This document shows, piece by piece, positions 17,399 through 25,867 of a stretch of 64,000 nucleotides of DNA (within the stretch, counting starts at the first letter, position 1; each line of letters opens with the position of its first letter). The notes under the pieces were generated by a model that ran no database searches, was not told where the DNA came from, and was given only the letters and a program-made list of their open reading frames with translations. This DNA is from Ignavibacteria bacterium (lineage in GTDB: Bacteria > Bacteroidota > Ignavibacteria > Tepidaquicellales > Tepidaquicellaceae), in contig JAIBBK010000013.1 of the NCBI GenBank assembly GCA_019694675.1, positions 1 to 64,000 of the forward strand, read 5' to 3'. The translations under genes and the position numbers were made by a program.

Positions 17399-18037
17399 TT
17401 AATGCCCTGCCCTTGCTTTACTCAATTGTCTCCTTACCAGCATGTTGTTTATTGCAATCAGTAAGCCGCCCATCATAAAATATGAAACAGCGATGAGAGC
17501 TATGTTCCTTAATACAACCGGATAGCCCAGCTTTACCGCATCAAGAAAGTAATAAGGATACTTCATAGTTATTGCCCCGCGCACCATTGCATATACGGCA
17601 TATACAAGAGGATAGAGAAGCCAGTTGAATGCGCTCTTAAAATTCAATACTGTCTTCTCCGTGAAGAAAACCCAGTACATCAGGTAATATAACGGCACAA
17701 CAGTATGCAGTATCTGATCCGCCACATACTGATAGCCCTTCGGATCCCAGATGTGCGCCAGGAACAGGTGATAGATCAGTCCGACCGCAATGATATAAAC
17801 CAGCAAAGCAGTCTGAACAGAATGACCTGAGAAGAACTTCCCTCCCTTGCTTCCCGGTGAAACCGTAACAAAGGTGAAGAATAGTGCAATCAGGAAATTC
17901 GTCCAGATCGTCATGAAGCTCAGATACTTCACAGTGTCTGCTATGCGTGAATCTGAGACGGACATTGACAAATAGTACTGAAGTATCACTCCTGTCCAGC
18001 TAAAGATCATGCCCAGATTAAGTACCGCCTTCTTCAT
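17399..18037 (-). CDS. Pr6Pr-like integral membrane protein
   Basis: 212 residues with six predicted membrane helices and little else. The motif pattern HTVVPLYYLMYWVFF and later VYAMVRGAITMKYPYYF, with the conserved H-x-x-x-P and R-G...YPYYF residues, fits the Pr6Pr family (distantly related to FAR-17a/AIG1-like membrane hydrolases). Its His and Thr could correspond to the Thr/His pair proposed for AIG1-type serine-hydrolase-like enzymes; this is inference. It lies 48 bases downstream of the caspase-TPR gene on the same strand and could be part of that transcript. Confidence 0.75.
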   Translation of the reverse strand: MKKAVLNLGMIFSWTGVILQYYLSMSVSDSRIADTVKYLSFMTIWTNFLIALFFTFVTVSPGSKGGKFFSGHSVQTALLVYIIAVGLIYHLFLAHIWDPKGYQYVADQILHTVVPLYYLMYWVFFTEKTVLNFKSAFNWLLYPLVYAVYAMVRGAITMKYPYYFLDAVKLGYPVVLRNIALIAVSYFMMGGLLIAINNMLVRRQLSKARAGH

Positions 18038-18085
18038 ATGATTCTGTTTGATTGAATTAAGTGATCTGAGAAACTCATTCCGTGC

Positions 18086-20656
18086 TCACTTTTTCAGTTG
18101 CTGTAGTAAGTTGCTGATCTCCGACTTAAGGCTTTCTGATTGCACCAGGCCGGGAAATTTCTCTGCCAAACTTAGCGCGGCATGGCACAATGAACCGGCT
18201 TCTTCAGTTTCATTCTGTAATGCATGAAAGATCGCAAGGTGGTAATTCAGCTGTGCGAGCCTCAGTCCAAAAACATCCGGCTGAACATCTTCGAGCTTCT
18301 CAATTATCTCAAGAGCTTTGTGCAGATCCTCTCCGCCGCCACTCACATCACTTGTGTTGAGCTTAAGCATTCCGATATTTTCAAGCGACTCGGCCAGCTC
18401 GTCGGAAAATGATTCGGGAGATTTCTTTGCAAGGTTCCGCCTTATCTCAAGTGCTTCTTCAAACAGAGTCCCTGCCTTCCCGAAATTCTTTTGCCTGTAT
18501 TCGAACAGTCCGTATCCGTTGAGCGTGGTTGCAAGATCCGGCCCGTGGGCAGCAATGTTCTGTGCGCAAAGCTTCCTTCTGATCGCAATGCAGTCGTCAA
18601 ATATTCTCCTGGCGGTCTCTGAATTTTCATTGCCTTCCTTTTTTCCGATGTAAGACACAAGTGACTGTCCCATATTGTTCATAGCCCTTGCAATGTCGGG
18701 ATAGTACTTGCCGTTTGCATCAGCATTCAGATCATAGAGAATATTGAGGGCCACTTCGCCGGCGTTGAACGAATCCAGGTGTTTTCCTTTGTCAGAAAGA
18801 AACTTTCCGAGATTGAGGAATCCCAGTGCAAGAGAATAAAGATGCTCCGGCTTCCCTGACTCGGACAGCTTCTTCTTAATTTTGAGTGATGCAAGAAGTA
18901 TTGTTTCTGCGGACTTATGATCCTTCATCTCCATATACTGTACTGCAAGATTGCTGTATGCAGAAGCCAGATCTTCGTTTATGTCAATTCCTTCTTCCTT
19001 CATTTCTTCAAGCACCGAGACGCCTTTCTCAAAATTCTCCAATGCAGTCTTCTGTTCATTCATCTTCTGAAGACAATATCCAAGATTTTGATACGCTGAA
19101 GCAATGTCACTGCGGAACTTCTTTCTGTCACCGGGTGCATTCATATATGCTGATATGCACTCGTTGAACAATTCGGCGGCTTCCCTAAACCTGTTCTGCC
19201 CCCGCAGATAACTACCGAATGCAAAGAGGTTCTTCGTGTTCCTGTAAGACTTCATGGAATTTCTGAAATGGCTTTCGGCCAGCGCAAACCTTTCGGGCAG
19301 GTCATCTATAAGAAGCACGTTGTAGGCCTTCAGAAGAAACTCCTCCGAATTCTGCTCTCTCAGTTTGTCGGCTTCTGCCTTCTGTTGGTCAGCTTCTTCA
19401 GACATTCTGAGTATCCCGGCCTGCTCTTTCTCAAGGGTTTCTGTATCAAGTATCACGTCAACACTTTGTACGTTGCCTCTCAAAAATTCTTCGTAAGCCT
19501 TCTTAAGTCTCGCCTGATCCAGCTCTATCCTGCCGAATGTTCTTGCAAGCGAAATGATGTTCTCCTTCTGATCATTTAGCTCCTTTGTAATTCTGTCCAG
19601 CCTCAGCAACTTCTGTTTCCTTCTTGAAGGATCAACTTCATGGACAAGGTCCTTCCTCAATTCCTCCGCTTCATCCATCTTAGATACGACTGAATCGATA
19701 TTGAGAAGATTGACATTGAGGTTTCTCGCATCTCCTTTGACCGAAACAATAAGATCTGAACTGTCGCTTGCAGAAATGTTAAGTCTGATCCATTCGTTCT
19801 CTGCCCTGAACTCTTCATCCCTTGCCTGATCGTCACCGGCATCAATGCTCTTTCCGTCTATTGTAACAAGTGAGAATGCTGTATCAAAGACCGGTGTTTC
19901 CGGCCTGCCGTTTGGATGGAGCGCGATCGCAAAATTGGAGGTGAGATTGTTTTGTATCAGATTCAACTGCGGCTTCTGCTTCTGTCTGCTGAGTGCCGAA
20001 ACTTTCTCCCTCACATACATTGCAAGATCGAAAACAGTGATGTACTTGTCACTGCCCGTAAGATATTTTCCGTTCAGTCCTTCCAGCAAGGCATAGGTGA
20101 ATACGCTCACGGGCCTGCTCAGAAATGACACCTGATCGCAATGTGAAGCTGAGAGCACTACCCGGTTCGGCTTCGACAGTGTCAGCGATCCGTCGCTTAA
20201 GGGATTATCGTCAGAAGCTATCATTCCTTCCGCGTGACAGCAATCAAGCAATACGACCATCCTGATTGTGTTGACTGCCTGCAGTTTATTCATGAGAACA
20301 TCAGACCTTATTGTCCCTTTACCGAATCCCCTTCCGTCGTTGTTGTTGCAGATGATGTAATATCTGCCGTCATTTACTGCGCCGTGTCCTGAAAAATAGA
20401 AGAAGAATATCTCAAGTGGATCCTCCAGAGTCAGCTCAGAGATCCTGTCAAGCTCCTTCAGTATTGCTTCAGATGAAGCTTCAGAACCGTATTTCGAAAT
20501 GACCCTTTGTGCCGGAATTTTGCAGAGGGAAGTCAACTTGCCGGAAACAGTCACGGCATCATCAACAGTCTGCGCCATGAGATTATCGGCTTCAAACCGC
20601 GCGCCTGCTCCAATCACAAGCGCCATGGATCTTTCAGGATCGAAAGGCCTTTTCAT
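18086..20656 (-). CDS. Caspase-like (C14) protease fused to coiled coil and TPR array
   Basis: 856 residues, no signal peptide. Residues 8-245 form a caspase/metacaspase-like domain: FFYFSGHGAVNDG supplies the catalytic His91, VVLLDCCHAEG the catalytic Cys140, and LSASHCDQVSF the following core strand. Residues ~320-440 are charged coiled coil with a linker (FLRGNVQSVDVILD) of a type I associate with TPR signalling proteins. Residues ~440-856 hold at least eight TPR-like repeats of the kinesin-light-chain type (for example ASAYQNLGYCLQKMNEQKTA). The start lies three bases after the patatin stop, so the two are translationally linked. Such proteins cut partners after a trigger is sensed by the repeat part; here the likely partner is the patatin. 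Target and trigger are inference. Confidence 0.88.
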   Translation of the reverse strand: MKRPFDPERSMALVIGAGARFEADNLMAQTVDDAVTVSGKLTSLCKIPAQRVISKYGSEASSEAILKELDRISELTLEDPLEIFFFYFSGHGAVNDGRYYIICNNNDGRGFGKGTIRSDVLMNKLQAVNTIRMVVLLDCCHAEGMIASDDNPLSDGSLTLSKPNRVVLSASHCDQVSFLSRPVSVFTYALLEGLNGKYLTGSDKYITVFDLAMYVREKVSALSRQKQKPQLNLIQNNLTSNFAIALHPNGRPETPVFDTAFSLVTIDGKSIDAGDDQARDEEFRAENEWIRLNISASDSSDLIVSVKGDARNLNVNLLNIDSVVSKMDEAEELRKDLVHEVDPSRRKQKLLRLDRITKELNDQKENIISLARTFGRIELDQARLKKAYEEFLRGNVQSVDVILDTETLEKEQAGILRMSEEADQQKAEADKLREQNSEEFLLKAYNVLLIDDLPERFALAESHFRNSMKSYRNTKNLFAFGSYLRGQNRFREAAELFNECISAYMNAPGDRKKFRSDIASAYQNLGYCLQKMNEQKTALENFEKGVSVLEEMKEEGIDINEDLASAYSNLAVQYMEMKDHKSAETILLASLKIKKKLSESGKPEHLYSLALGFLNLGKFLSDKGKHLDSFNAGEVALNILYDLNADANGKYYPDIARAMNNMGQSLVSYIGKKEGNENSETARRIFDDCIAIRRKLCAQNIAAHGPDLATTLNGYGLFEYRQKNFGKAGTLFEEALEIRRNLAKKSPESFSDELAESLENIGMLKLNTSDVSGGGEDLHKALEIIEKLEDVQPDVFGLRLAQLNYHLAIFHALQNETEEAGSLCHAALSLAEKFPGLVQSESLKSEISNLLQQLKK

Positions 20657-20659
20657 GCT

Positions 20660-21697
20660 TCAGCCGAGCATATCGCAGATCCGAAGGAGTTCACTCTCAT
20701 TCTTTTTTATATATTTTTCTGCAAGCTCGCAAAGTTCAAACATGTTCCTGTCGCTCACGTCATCCATTTTTGAATTCTCTTCCGGGATCCTCATGTTCAG
20801 CCTTGCATACCTCTTGTCGCCGTTTTTGTAATCGGGCAAAAGGTGCGCCATTGTAAAGTCTGTGCTCTCCGAAACGCTCCTCATAAAAATGTCCGTGAGA
20901 AACCTTCCCCAGTTCAAAGCCCGCCAATCCTTCGCTTCCTTCAGAGGAATTGACTTAAGTGAATATCCCGTGCCTATTGAAAGGAGAAAGAACGGAAGAT
21001 CTTCGTCATCGGGTCTGACCACAGGTTCAAATGCCTTGCCGGTGCGGATCTTCCACAGCTCCTTTGCTTCACTGTATGCAAGCACCGAAGGATTGTTGGC
21101 AAAGACTCCGCCGTCAACGAGTGCAAGCTCTTCTTCTTTTTCAAACTTCACTACGGAAGGTTCAAAGTAAACAGGCGCCGCCGAAGTTGACCGGCAGACT
21201 TCCCTCATAAGAAAATCTTCCTTCGGATCTCCTGATGCAAGCCTCGAAGAGAAGTAGAATGGTTTGCCTTTCTGAATTTCGTATGAAGTTACAAGCGTGC
21301 TTGCGAGTCCCTTGGAGAGCCGGGTATCTCCAAAGTAGTCCTTCAGAAGCCCTTCGAAGTCCTCTTCGTCATAAGGCTTCTGCAGTATCATATCGGTGAT
21401 CTTTGTAATTGAACCGATCCTGCTTATGAGATCGTCCTGCCTCTCGCCAAAGATCCTTGATCCGTTCTCAAGATAGAGCTTCCTGAGATCAGAAGGCGAA
21501 TACTTTGCGCTCCCGTCATCGCCCGGCGCCGCAAGCCCCATAGTTATTATTCCGCCTGTTGATGTACCTGATATCAGATCGAACACCTGACAGAGCGGAT
21601 ATCCGAGTTGCTGTTCTATGAAAGAGAGTATCGTGCAGGGAATGATCCCTCTTATACCTCCGCCGTCTATTGAGAGAATTCTAAGCTGCGGTTTCAT
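20660..21697 (-). CDS. Patatin-like phospholipase
   Basis: 345 residues, no signal peptide. All patatin motifs are intact: the oxyanion-hole DGGGIRG (11-17), the nucleophile elbow GTSTG (Ser46), and the catalytic Asp195 in LALVDGGVFANNP. The enzyme hydrolyses acyl chains of phospholipids. Its N terminus (LRILSIDGGGIRGIIP) is of the type seen in CBASS CapV effectors and other cytosolic patatins, but no nucleotide cyclase or sensor gene lies nearby. It is followed at once by the caspase-TPR gene and preceded by the chitinase gene (27 bases). A role as a membrane-damaging effector controlled by the caspase is the main hypothesis; ordinary lipid turnover is the alternative. Confidence 0.92.
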   Translation of the reverse strand: MKPQLRILSIDGGGIRGIIPCTILSFIEQQLGYPLCQVFDLISGTSTGGIITMGLAAPGDDGSAKYSPSDLRKLYLENGSRIFGERQDDLISRIGSITKITDMILQKPYDEEDFEGLLKDYFGDTRLSKGLASTLVTSYEIQKGKPFYFSSRLASGDPKEDFLMREVCRSTSAAPVYFEPSVVKFEKEEELALVDGGVFANNPSVLAYSEAKELWKIRTGKAFEPVVRPDDEDLPFFLLSIGTGYSLKSIPLKEAKDWRALNWGRFLTDIFMRSVSESTDFTMAHLLPDYKNGDKRYARLNMRIPEENSKMDDVSDRNMFELCELAEKYIKKNESELLRICDMLG

Positions 21698-21724
21698 GTC
21701 TGATTTGTTTTGAATGGCTGATAT

Positions 21725-23332
21725 TTACGGAACGATCTTTTGAACAAAGTTGAAAGCGTTGTTGTCGCATAATGATGCATCCGAAGCATCGGTGACGTTA
21801 TCACCGTTTACGTCTGATCTTACATAGCCCGCGATAAAATTGAATGAGTCATTATCAATTATGTTAAGGTCTGCTCCGTCAACGGTACCGTCCTGATTCA
21901 CGTCTCCGCCGTAAAATGCATATCTGACCGGCGAAAGGTCAACCTGCTTCATGTTGTTTCCAAACGCCTGCGCGGCAGATGCGGTGAAATCGAAACTTGC
22001 AAGTGAAGATGAAAAAGTGACTCCGGAGGATCTGCTCCATGTCTCAATTGAGTTTCTGTGTTTCAGCATAATCAGGTATTTTCTCGAGTTGACTGCTTTT
22101 GTGAACTTCAGCGAAGCCGAACCGGAACTGCTCATCATTGCAATAGCGGAGTCAATGACAGTGAATGGAGAAATCGTATCTCGAAGATAAGCCCTCAGAG
22201 TATCCTGCCTCATCATATTCGTGACCGGGTCGTAGAATCCTTCAAGCAGGCACGTCAGACTGAGGACCTGCGATGGCCTGAATATGCTGTTGAAACTGTT
22301 TGCATATTCATATCTCGAAGCGCAATTTGCCACAGCATCCCAGTTTACAGACCAGTCCATCATTCCTCTCAGTCCCGGATACACCCCAGTCCTCGTGTAT
22401 CTTGCCGGCTTTGGTGAAAGGCCCCTGAGATAGTTGATCGCCGCTTTGACTGAATCAGGAACTATGTATCCACCGCCTGCAGCGTTTGGGCATGCTGGCA
22501 ATCCCACTGCTACCTGGTCCGCACGCAGTCCCGTGAAGTAGCCGCCTGCCGTGTTGAATCCGTGGATCACCGCTTCGGTTTGTGAAAGAATGAAATCAAC
22601 GGTGCCCTGAAAATAAATATTGCCGTCAATCCCGTACATGCTTCCTGAGTTGTACAGCTGAACATGCAGAATCTCAATTGAATCCCTCAATGCATGAATC
22701 ACAGGAAGATACGCGCCCCAGACTCCGGCATACGCAGACATTCCTCCCTGCACATAAGCTGTCTCGGGCGCCATCGTGAGAAGCATTTTCTTTCCGAACT
22801 GTGCCCTGTACAGATCCATGATCTTTCTCACCGCGTAGATGAGGTTGATTATTTTGGCATCAACCGGATTGGCGATCGTTCCGCCGCTCAGCGACAATGA
22901 ACTTCCCTCAAGGTCAATATCCATTCCGTCAAATCCGTAGTAGCTGATAATGGACATCATTGAAGAGATGAAAACATTTCTCTTTACAGTGTCGGGAAGT
23001 TCAACGGGATCATTTGCGCCTCCGATAGAGATAAGCACCTTCTTACCTCTCATGTGCATAGTGTCTATCTTCTTTTTAAAGTCAGACTGCGATATGCCGT
23101 CCGGAACGAAAGTCATGTTATACGTCGTGCCGGAAGCCGGTATGGCAAATGCGACCTGGATAACGTTGTAGCTTGTATCAATTTGGGTCAGCGGAATATA
23201 CGGGCACTGAAAGTCGTTCCAGTTTTGCCAGTAACCCACGAGCGCAGGGGCGGGTGCCTGAGCATTTACAGCTGAACCGGTTCCAAGAAAGATCAGGGCA
23301 GAAAATACCGCAATAGTCAGTGATCTGTTCAT
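21725..23332 (-). CDS. Secreted GH18 chitinase-like protein with dockerin-type C-terminal module
   Basis: 535 residues when started at the ATG at 23332, which leads directly into a signal peptide (ending AVNAQ). Residues ~30-340 are a GH18 TIM barrel: VLISIGGAND is the family's SxGG strand and FDGMDIDLEG gives the D-x-x-D-x-D-x-E active site with Glu142 as acid. It should cut beta-1,4 N-acetylglucosamine polymers such as chitin, or related glycans. Residues 357-535 are the same 179-residue module as in the 13401 protein: LEGFYDPVTN, KHRNSIETWS, then the calcium loops GDVNQDGTVDGADL and SDVNGDNVTDASDA, ending NFVQKIVP. It lies upstream of the patatin gene with a 27-base gap. Confidence 0.9.
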   Translation of the reverse strand: MNRSLTIAVFSALIFLGTGSAVNAQAPAPALVGYWQNWNDFQCPYIPLTQIDTSYNVIQVAFAIPASGTTYNMTFVPDGISQSDFKKKIDTMHMRGKKVLISIGGANDPVELPDTVKRNVFISSMMSIISYYGFDGMDIDLEGSSLSLSGGTIANPVDAKIINLIYAVRKIMDLYRAQFGKKMLLTMAPETAYVQGGMSAYAGVWGAYLPVIHALRDSIEILHVQLYNSGSMYGIDGNIYFQGTVDFILSQTEAVIHGFNTAGGYFTGLRADQVAVGLPACPNAAGGGYIVPDSVKAAINYLRGLSPKPARYTRTGVYPGLRGMMDWSVNWDAVANCASRYEYANSFNSIFRPSQVLSLTCLLEGFYDPVTNMMRQDTLRAYLRDTISPFTVIDSAIAMMSSSGSASLKFTKAVNSRKYLIMLKHRNSIETWSRSSGVTFSSSLASFDFTASAAQAFGNNMKQVDLSPVRYAFYGGDVNQDGTVDGADLNIIDNDSFNFIAGYVRSDVNGDNVTDASDASLCDNNAFNFVQKIVP

Positions 23333-23402
23333 TCTGATTTGATTGGTAAAGAAATAAGGCACGGCGGCTTATGCCATTTGCCGGGTATCTTGGGTTTTGT
23401 GG

Positions 23403-23433
23403 ATAAACTAAACTGACATTGCTATTTCTGCAA
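23403..23433 (-). promoter_or_regulatory. Candidate promoter of the chitinase gene
   Basis: On the minus strand TTG (23433-23431), 20 bases, TAGTTTAT (23410-23403), six of eight matches to TAnnTTTG. It lies 70 bases before the ATG and could drive the chitinase-patatin-caspase run. Confidence 0.4.
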
Positions 23434-23515
23434 CTTAAAAATTAATCACATAATGCTTCCGGTATCAAAGTGCAAAGGTGGAAGTGACTCGGCTATGCGG
23501 CCTTCAGTCACTGAC

Positions 23516-25033
23516 TTACCGCTTTATTCGATTTGTTTTCTTCCTCTTTGCGGCCGAATTCAGTTCCTTAACTTTCTCTATCAGCCACACCTTGTTTGAA
23601 ATGTCATTCTCAAGAAGTCTCTCTATCTCGGCGCACTCGCTGATGTTGCCGGAATTTCTGACCGAATACAATTTGGAAACGGCAGTCAGGAAATTTCTGT
23701 ACTTGGCTTTTTCTTTCTTGGACAGAGTAGAATCATTTCTGAGCAGGTGCCTGTAAGTGTCCAGCAATGACCTCATAGTACCGTCAAGCCCTTTTTCATA
23801 TGCTGTCATCAGCATAAGGTCTTTTATCTCGAACTTGAGCAGGAAGTGATTCAGCTTCACTTTCTGGCAGTTCTCCATTGCCTCATCATACTGATTGCTG
23901 TGAAAGCAAAGCAGGGCCCTTGCATAAAGGTCCATGTTATCTCTCTTATCTGCTGGAATCTCATTTCTGAAATTCTCGATAATGTAACGTGCATACCCGA
24001 ATTCCTTCAGTTTGAGCGACTGCAGGATGATCGTCCTGTAAAGTTCCACAGGGATGTGAGCCGCGACTCCGGGTTTATAATACCCTTTTTCCAGTATGAA
24101 CTTATAGACATTAAAGAGCTCTCTGTCAAAAGTCGAAATGCCTCCGTGTTCATCGATCTTATTCATGCAGTATTTGACAAGCCTGATAAGATGAAACCTC
24201 ACATCGTGCGAATTCAGAATGCCGAGGAGCTTCATCAGTACCTTTTTGTATCTGAAGTAATTTGCCTCATCGCCGGTATCCGAAAAGCACTTGAACATCG
24301 CTTCGTGAATTTCAAAGGTCGCTGAGAGATGACTGCCTTTTGCCTCCCTCACAAACAGCTTGATCAGGCTTTCGAAATCAATGGCTTCAAAAAGCTTTTC
24401 CGTGAATGACTTTTGAGGAGGCGGTGAAAAAGTCCGGTTCACGGTGAGAACGTTTTCGTACTGCCTTACAAGTTCCTTAACAAAGAAACCCGCAATGTAC
24501 ATTGCCCGCTCATCAAGAAAGGTGTTGAATTCATTTGCATAATTCCCCCCGCTCTTGAGTTTTGTAACGGCAAGCCAGTTGCACTTATCTACTAACAGGT
24601 TTGACGAATCAAGAAAATGGTCCGCTCCGAATGATTCAGGATTCTGCAGATACTTTTCGGCAGTTTTGATGTTCTTTTCCATAAGCTTCCAAAGATCCCT
24701 GCGAAAGTACTCTTCTCTCAGCAAATCCCATTTTATAGGAATCTTCTTTGCTAAGTTGATACTGATAAGATAAGCGTCAAGCGCTTCTGCAAGATCTGCA
24801 AACAGATTCTTCATGGAAGAACGGTTATACTTCAGATGAGGAGCGATCTCCTTGCTGAGCGATTCCTCGGTAACCCCGTCCATTTGGAATTCCGGATGGT
24901 ATACAACCAGTTTGCTGAACAGTGCGGCTACTTTCGGGCTTGGATTTGTATATGCAGAATTCATGAAGGTAGCACAGTCTGACAACTCTGACTTTGTAAG
25001 CGACTTTAAGATCTCAATAGCTTTATAGTTCAT
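23516..25033 (-). CDS. Uncharacterised ~500-residue helical protein, family member B
   Basis: 505 residues, cytosolic by sequence. Same layout as the genes at 15540 and 62190: N-terminal LKSLTKSELSDCATFMNS then AYTNPSP, a YHPEF turn, a long helical middle, a TPR-like stretch (LLCFHSNQYDEAMENCQKV) and a conserved end NKVWLIEKVKELN, followed by a basic tail AAKRKKTNRIKR. It lies directly upstream of the dockerin-module chitinase on the same strand, mirroring member A, which is divergent from the other dockerin-module gene. Function unknown. The basic tail might bind nucleic acid or membrane. Confidence 0.8.
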   Translation of the reverse strand: MNYKAIEILKSLTKSELSDCATFMNSAYTNPSPKVAALFSKLVVYHPEFQMDGVTEESLSKEIAPHLKYNRSSMKNLFADLAEALDAYLISINLAKKIPIKWDLLREEYFRRDLWKLMEKNIKTAEKYLQNPESFGADHFLDSSNLLVDKCNWLAVTKLKSGGNYANEFNTFLDERAMYIAGFFVKELVRQYENVLTVNRTFSPPPQKSFTEKLFEAIDFESLIKLFVREAKGSHLSATFEIHEAMFKCFSDTGDEANYFRYKKVLMKLLGILNSHDVRFHLIRLVKYCMNKIDEHGGISTFDRELFNVYKFILEKGYYKPGVAAHIPVELYRTIILQSLKLKEFGYARYIIENFRNEIPADKRDNMDLYARALLCFHSNQYDEAMENCQKVKLNHFLLKFEIKDLMLMTAYEKGLDGTMRSLLDTYRHLLRNDSTLSKKEKAKYRNFLTAVSKLYSVRNSGNISECAEIERLLENDISNKVWLIEKVKELNSAAKRKKTNRIKR

Positions 25034-25070
25034 AGTCTAATTAGGGCTATCTGCCTTTTAATAATTTTAT

Positions 25071-25101
25071 TAAAGCTATTTACAAGCATGATTTTTTTCA
25101 A
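25071..25101 (-). promoter_or_regulatory. Candidate promoter of family member B
   Basis: On the minus strand TTG (25101-25099), 20 bases, TAGCTTTA (25078-25071), seven of eight matches to TAnnTTTG, 37 bases before the ATG at 25033. Confidence 0.45.
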
Positions 25102-25165
25102 GCAACTATTGAACTTCCGGAGAGCAGCCCGATTTTGCCAAGCGACTTTTGGACTTATTTTTCTT

Positions 25166-25195
25166 TTGACAAGTAAGGAGTAATTGATAAATTGC
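25166..25195 (+). promoter_or_regulatory. Candidate promoter of a putative small RNA
   Basis: TTTTG with TTG at 25166-25168, 19 bases, TAAATTGC (25188-25195), a partial match to the Bacteroidetes pattern. A terminator-like hairpin begins 79 bases downstream with no reading frame between. Confidence 0.3.
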
Positions 25196-25202
25196 GGAGC
25201 TA

Positions 25203-25326
25203 TCATAGAAGATTAGATTCAAATAGAGGAAGAAAGCCGGGTTCAGGATTAGATTTTCCCAAATATCTGATTTATGCCGGACAGTGCGAACCTGGCTACA
25301 CAAAATGACTGTCCGGCAATTTTATT
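25203..25326 (+). ncRNA. Putative structured non-coding RNA (approximate ends)
   Basis: A segment of about 124 bases between a candidate promoter and an 11-bp terminator hairpin with no start-to-stop reading frame. AGCCGGGTTC (25235-25244) can pair with GAACCTGGCT (25288-25297) over 10 positions, one of them G-U. The second half lies in the loop of the terminator hairpin, so the pairing would form a pseudoknot or compete with termination. It does not match 4.5S, 6S, tmRNA or RNase P signatures that I could check by eye. Both ends are estimates. Confidence 0.35.
25275..25326 (+). terminator. Terminator-like hairpin of the putative small RNA
   Basis: TGCCGGACAGT (25275-25285) pairs perfectly with ACTGTCCGGCA (25308-25318) around a 22-base loop, followed by ATTTTATTT. 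Confidence 0.65.
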
Positions 25327-25523
25327 TATGAAAGTCACAGCTTAGTTATCGGAGTTTCAAATATCAGATTCAGCACCCTTTTGCAACAGGGATATTACTC
25401 CATTCTTATCCGATATTTTCAGACGAAGCTGTAGAGATTAGTTCCAGCCGGCAATCGCACATATCTGTGTGCTCTCCGGTCAATTATTAAGGTCCATTTA
25501 TTAACCTATTTTAGAATAGCAAT

Positions 25524-25820
25524 ATGGGTAGATACAAATCCGTTCTCTTAGCTTACTCTGTTCACTTAGCCAGTTCAGTGGCTGCCCTTGCCGGTAGATT
25601 TTCGGCATCAGTAATTACCTTATCTCTTCTCGTTCAGTCCTTACACTCTTTGTCCGGCAGATCATACAGGAATCTGAGATCAAAGATACGTTCCGGACTC
25701 GCACCGGTAATTGTGATCTCAACACTTGTTGTAGCGATCTATGTGTCCGCATTCTTTGATAACATTTGGTGGGTACTGATATATGAAGGGACTGTGTTGG
25801 TTGACTTATTCCCGGAATAG
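25524..25820 (+). CDS. Possible small membrane protein (98 residues)
   Basis: The reading frame codes for a peptide with two hydrophobic stretches (about 8-38 and 60-80) separated by a basic part (GRSYRNLRSKIRSG). It matches nothing I know. A TATTTTAG sequence lies just upstream (25507-25514), too near the ATG for a normal leader, and a hairpin follows eight bases after the stop (25828-25867). These make it slightly better than chance, but it may be non-coding. Confidence 0.3.
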   Translation: MGRYKSVLLAYSVHLASSVAALAGRFSASVITLSLLVQSLHSLSGRSYRNLRSKIRSGLAPVIVISTLVVAIYVSAFFDNIWWVLIYEGTVLVDLFPE

Positions 25821-25827
25821 ATATGAA

Positions 25828-25867
25828 ACGGAAGTTTTTTGAGCGACTATTCAAAAAAAATTTCCGT
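25828..25867. terminator. A/T-rich inverted repeat after the possible small gene
   Basis: ACGGAAGTTTTTTG (25828-25841) pairs with CAAAAAAAATTTCCGT (25852-25867) with small bulges. It could end transcription from either side. Confidence 0.4.

Noticed and set aside
18086..21697. Classical CBASS system
   Set aside because: The patatin is CapV-like, but no CD-NTase, ubiquitin-like or HORMA/TRIP13 gene lies within the window on either side.
25105..25135. SRP (4.5S) RNA, suggested by CTTCCGGAGAGCAGCC
   Set aside because: The conserved GGAAGGAAGCAGCC core is not matched and no surrounding long hairpin fits.
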